A DNA stretch of 64,000 nt from Sphingobium sp. WTD-1 (GTDB lineage Bacteria > Pseudomonadota > Alphaproteobacteria > Sphingomonadales > Sphingomonadaceae), in contig NZ_CP119127.1 of assembly GCF_030128825.1 (NCBI RefSeq), positions 2,914,001-2,978,000 of the forward strand, written 5' to 3'. This document shows, one piece after another, positions 63,010 to 64,000 of this stretch; positions within the stretch are counted from its first letter, which is position 1; each line of letters starts with the position of its first letter. The notes beneath the pieces were generated by a model. The model had not been told where the DNA came from. It worked only from the letters and a program-made list of their open reading frames with translations, and did not search any database. The translations under genes and the position numbers were made by a program.

Positions 63010-63311
63010 CCCACTACCTCAACGGCTTCGTGCCCGAAGTCGAATGCACCACCTGCAACGGAAATGGCGAAGTGTGCGGGGTCAACCCCAACCGCCGTTC
63101 GCGCTTCGTCGGCATGGACGATCTTTCGCCTGACGATTTCACGGTCGAGTGCGCCGACTGCGCTGGCCATGGATGGCGCCCGATGACGCAGGACGAAATG
63201 GACGACGCCGCGGCCGATGCCTTTTCCGACATGTGCGAGGGTGAACCGCCGGTCAGCATGGATGAAATGCACCAGCGCGCCCACCGCGAGAAGATGGAGA
63301 GCAGGTCATGA
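63006..63311 (+). CDS. Zinc-ribbon phage protein (101 aa)
   Basis: GTG start overlapping the previous stop. VECTTCNGNGEVCG and VECADCAGHGWRP form two CxxC knuckles like a DnaJ-type zinc finger, followed by an acidic helical tail. Function unknown. Confidence 0.65.
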   Translation: MTHYLNGFVPEVECTTCNGNGEVCGVNPNRRSRFVGMDDLSPDDFTVECADCAGHGWRPMTQDEMDDAAADAFSDMCEGEPPVSMDEMHQRAHREKMESRS

Positions 63312-63439
63312 TCAGCAAAATCCGCGCCGCCCTGACCAACCGCGACGCCCGCATCGGCCTCCACCCTCCCTATGCCGAGCTGATCGGGGCGGGGGCTGTG
63401 GTGTTCATGATGGGGTTGTTGATGGGGAGTCACATATGA
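63308..63439 (+). CDS. Tiny membrane protein (43 aa)
   Basis: 43 residues, MISKIRAALTNRDARIGLHP then one transmembrane helix near the C-terminus (IGAGAVVFMMGLLMG). Start overlaps the previous stop and its stop overlaps the recombinase start. Unknown function. Confidence 0.55.
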   Translation: MISKIRAALTNRDARIGLHPPYAELIGAGAVVFMMGLLMGSHI

Positions 63440-64000
63440 ACGCCGTGACCAACATCATGGCCGGGGATGGCGACGACGCTTTCCGCGCATCGGTGGTCGG
63501 AGCTTCCGAGGTCGCCGCTCTGTTCGGCCAGCATCCCTGGCTGACCGAGTTCGAGCTTTGGCACCGGAAGGCCGGCAATGTCGCCACGCCAGACTTCACT
63601 GGCAATGAGCGCGCGGAATGGGGCGTTCGCCTTGAGCCGGTCATTATCGAAGGCGCCTGCGATCGCTTTGGCTACCAGAAGATGGAAACGCCCAAGCGGC
63701 TGACGAACGAAGCCGGCCTGGGCGGCCACCCTGACCAGATGGTGATGTGCCCGCAGAGCGGGCGCGGCATCCTTGAGGTGAAGACGGCAGACTGGATCGT
63801 GGCCAAGGGCTGGGGCGATGAGCCGCCGCTGAATTATTTGCTGCAGGTCATGTCCTACATGGGGCTGGCCGGATGCGATTGGGGCGATGTCATCGTGCTG
63901 GTCGGCGGCAATGAACTGCGCCGGTTCCAGTATCAGTTCCGCCCGGTCATCTGGGCCGACATAGAGGCGCGGGTTGCAGCGTTCTGGCGCTCCATCGCTG
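63436..64000 (+). CDS. YqaJ-type viral recombinase/exonuclease (partial)
   Basis: First 188 residues, cut by the window edge. RASVVGASEVAALFGQHPWLTEFELWHRKAG is the YqaJ start; RLEPVIIEGACDRFG, the catalytic segment GGHPDQMV and GRGILEVKTADWIV (Asp, Glu-x-Lys of the PD-(D/E)XK core), and the glutamine LLQVMSYMGLAG motif are all present. It would be the 5'-3' exonuclease of a lambda-Red-like recombination pair, with an annealing partner expected further right. Confidence 0.9.
   Translation, partial: MNAVTNIMAGDGDDAFRASVVGASEVAALFGQHPWLTEFELWHRKAGNVATPDFTGNERAEWGVRLEPVIIEGACDRFGYQKMETPKRLTNEAGLGGHPDQMVMCPQSGRGILEVKTADWIVAKGWGDEPPLNYLLQVMSYMGLAGCDWGDVIVLVGGNELRRFQYQFRPVIWADIEARVAAFWRSIA

Overview
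The window looks like a sphingomonad (Alphaproteobacteria, order Sphingomonadales) chromosome with a resident tailed prophage. The evidence is high GC, protein families with typical alphaproteobacterial sequence (MucR/Ros zinc-finger regulator, Fur/Mur regulator, NfuA, TsaB-RimI, MiaB, an RND pump with its own TetR), and a siphovirus-type late module of DUF1073/DUF2213/DUF2184-type proteins often met in alphaproteobacterial prophages. The genus is inference; there is no rRNA in the window.

Bases 1-21615 are chromosomal. A minus-strand housekeeping block (miaB fragment, plsC-type acyltransferase, fur, mucR, rimI, tsaB, nfuA) is followed by plus-strand genes: a PNPOx-fold protein, a RhlE-like DEAD-box helicase, a periplasmic M16 peptidase, and a coupled amidohydrolase/glycosyltransferase pair. 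A TetR repressor then faces a three-gene RND efflux operon across a 20-bp perfect palindrome. After ogt lies an IS5-family element (19120-20295) with CTAG flanks. Its transposase needs a -1 frameshift and takes its stop codon from the flanking CTAG, and the element carries an extra passenger ORF. A two-gene cluster encoding a predicted outer-membrane protein closes the host part.

From about 21.9 kb to the end the DNA is prophage. The left accessory arm (21948-24516, plus strand) has an HNH nuclease, a PcfJ-like protein and small zinc-binding proteins, and ends in a tRNA-like element whose 3' half lies upstream of its 5' half. From 24645 to 58604 nearly everything is on the minus strand. Read in the direction of transcription (right to left) it runs: cro-like gene, early/replication genes (DNA methylase, RusA, frameshifted replication gene with phased iterons), terS, terL with an intein, portal with a C-terminal 2H-phosphoesterase (Acb1-like) domain, Mu F-like protein, DUF2213 protease/scaffold, cement, DUF2184 capsid, connectors, tail tube, tail chaperone, tape measure, tail tip, two SGNH-esterase tail proteins, and a lysis cassette. 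A divergent moron/immunity island (38447-41209) interrupts the tail genes. The cI-like repressor (58699) and the rightward early operon (60805 to the end) are plus-strand and end in a YqaJ-type exonuclease cut by the window edge. No integrase or attachment site is visible; both are expected outside or at unrecognised positions.

The most unusual item is the terL intein. The place where a homing endonuclease normally sits is occupied by an HNH endonuclease gene on the opposite strand, and the intein reading frame stays open through the antisense of that gene. Others are the portal-Acb1-like fusion, a 9-bp motif (CGTCCGTAG) found five times only at gene junctions of the late operon, the permuted tRNA-like element, a P22 ImmI-like Arc/antirepressor pair inside the tail module, a 12-bp minisatellite encoding about 30 SQLx repeats in a DUF6745-type protein, and a set of 17-bp repressor operators.
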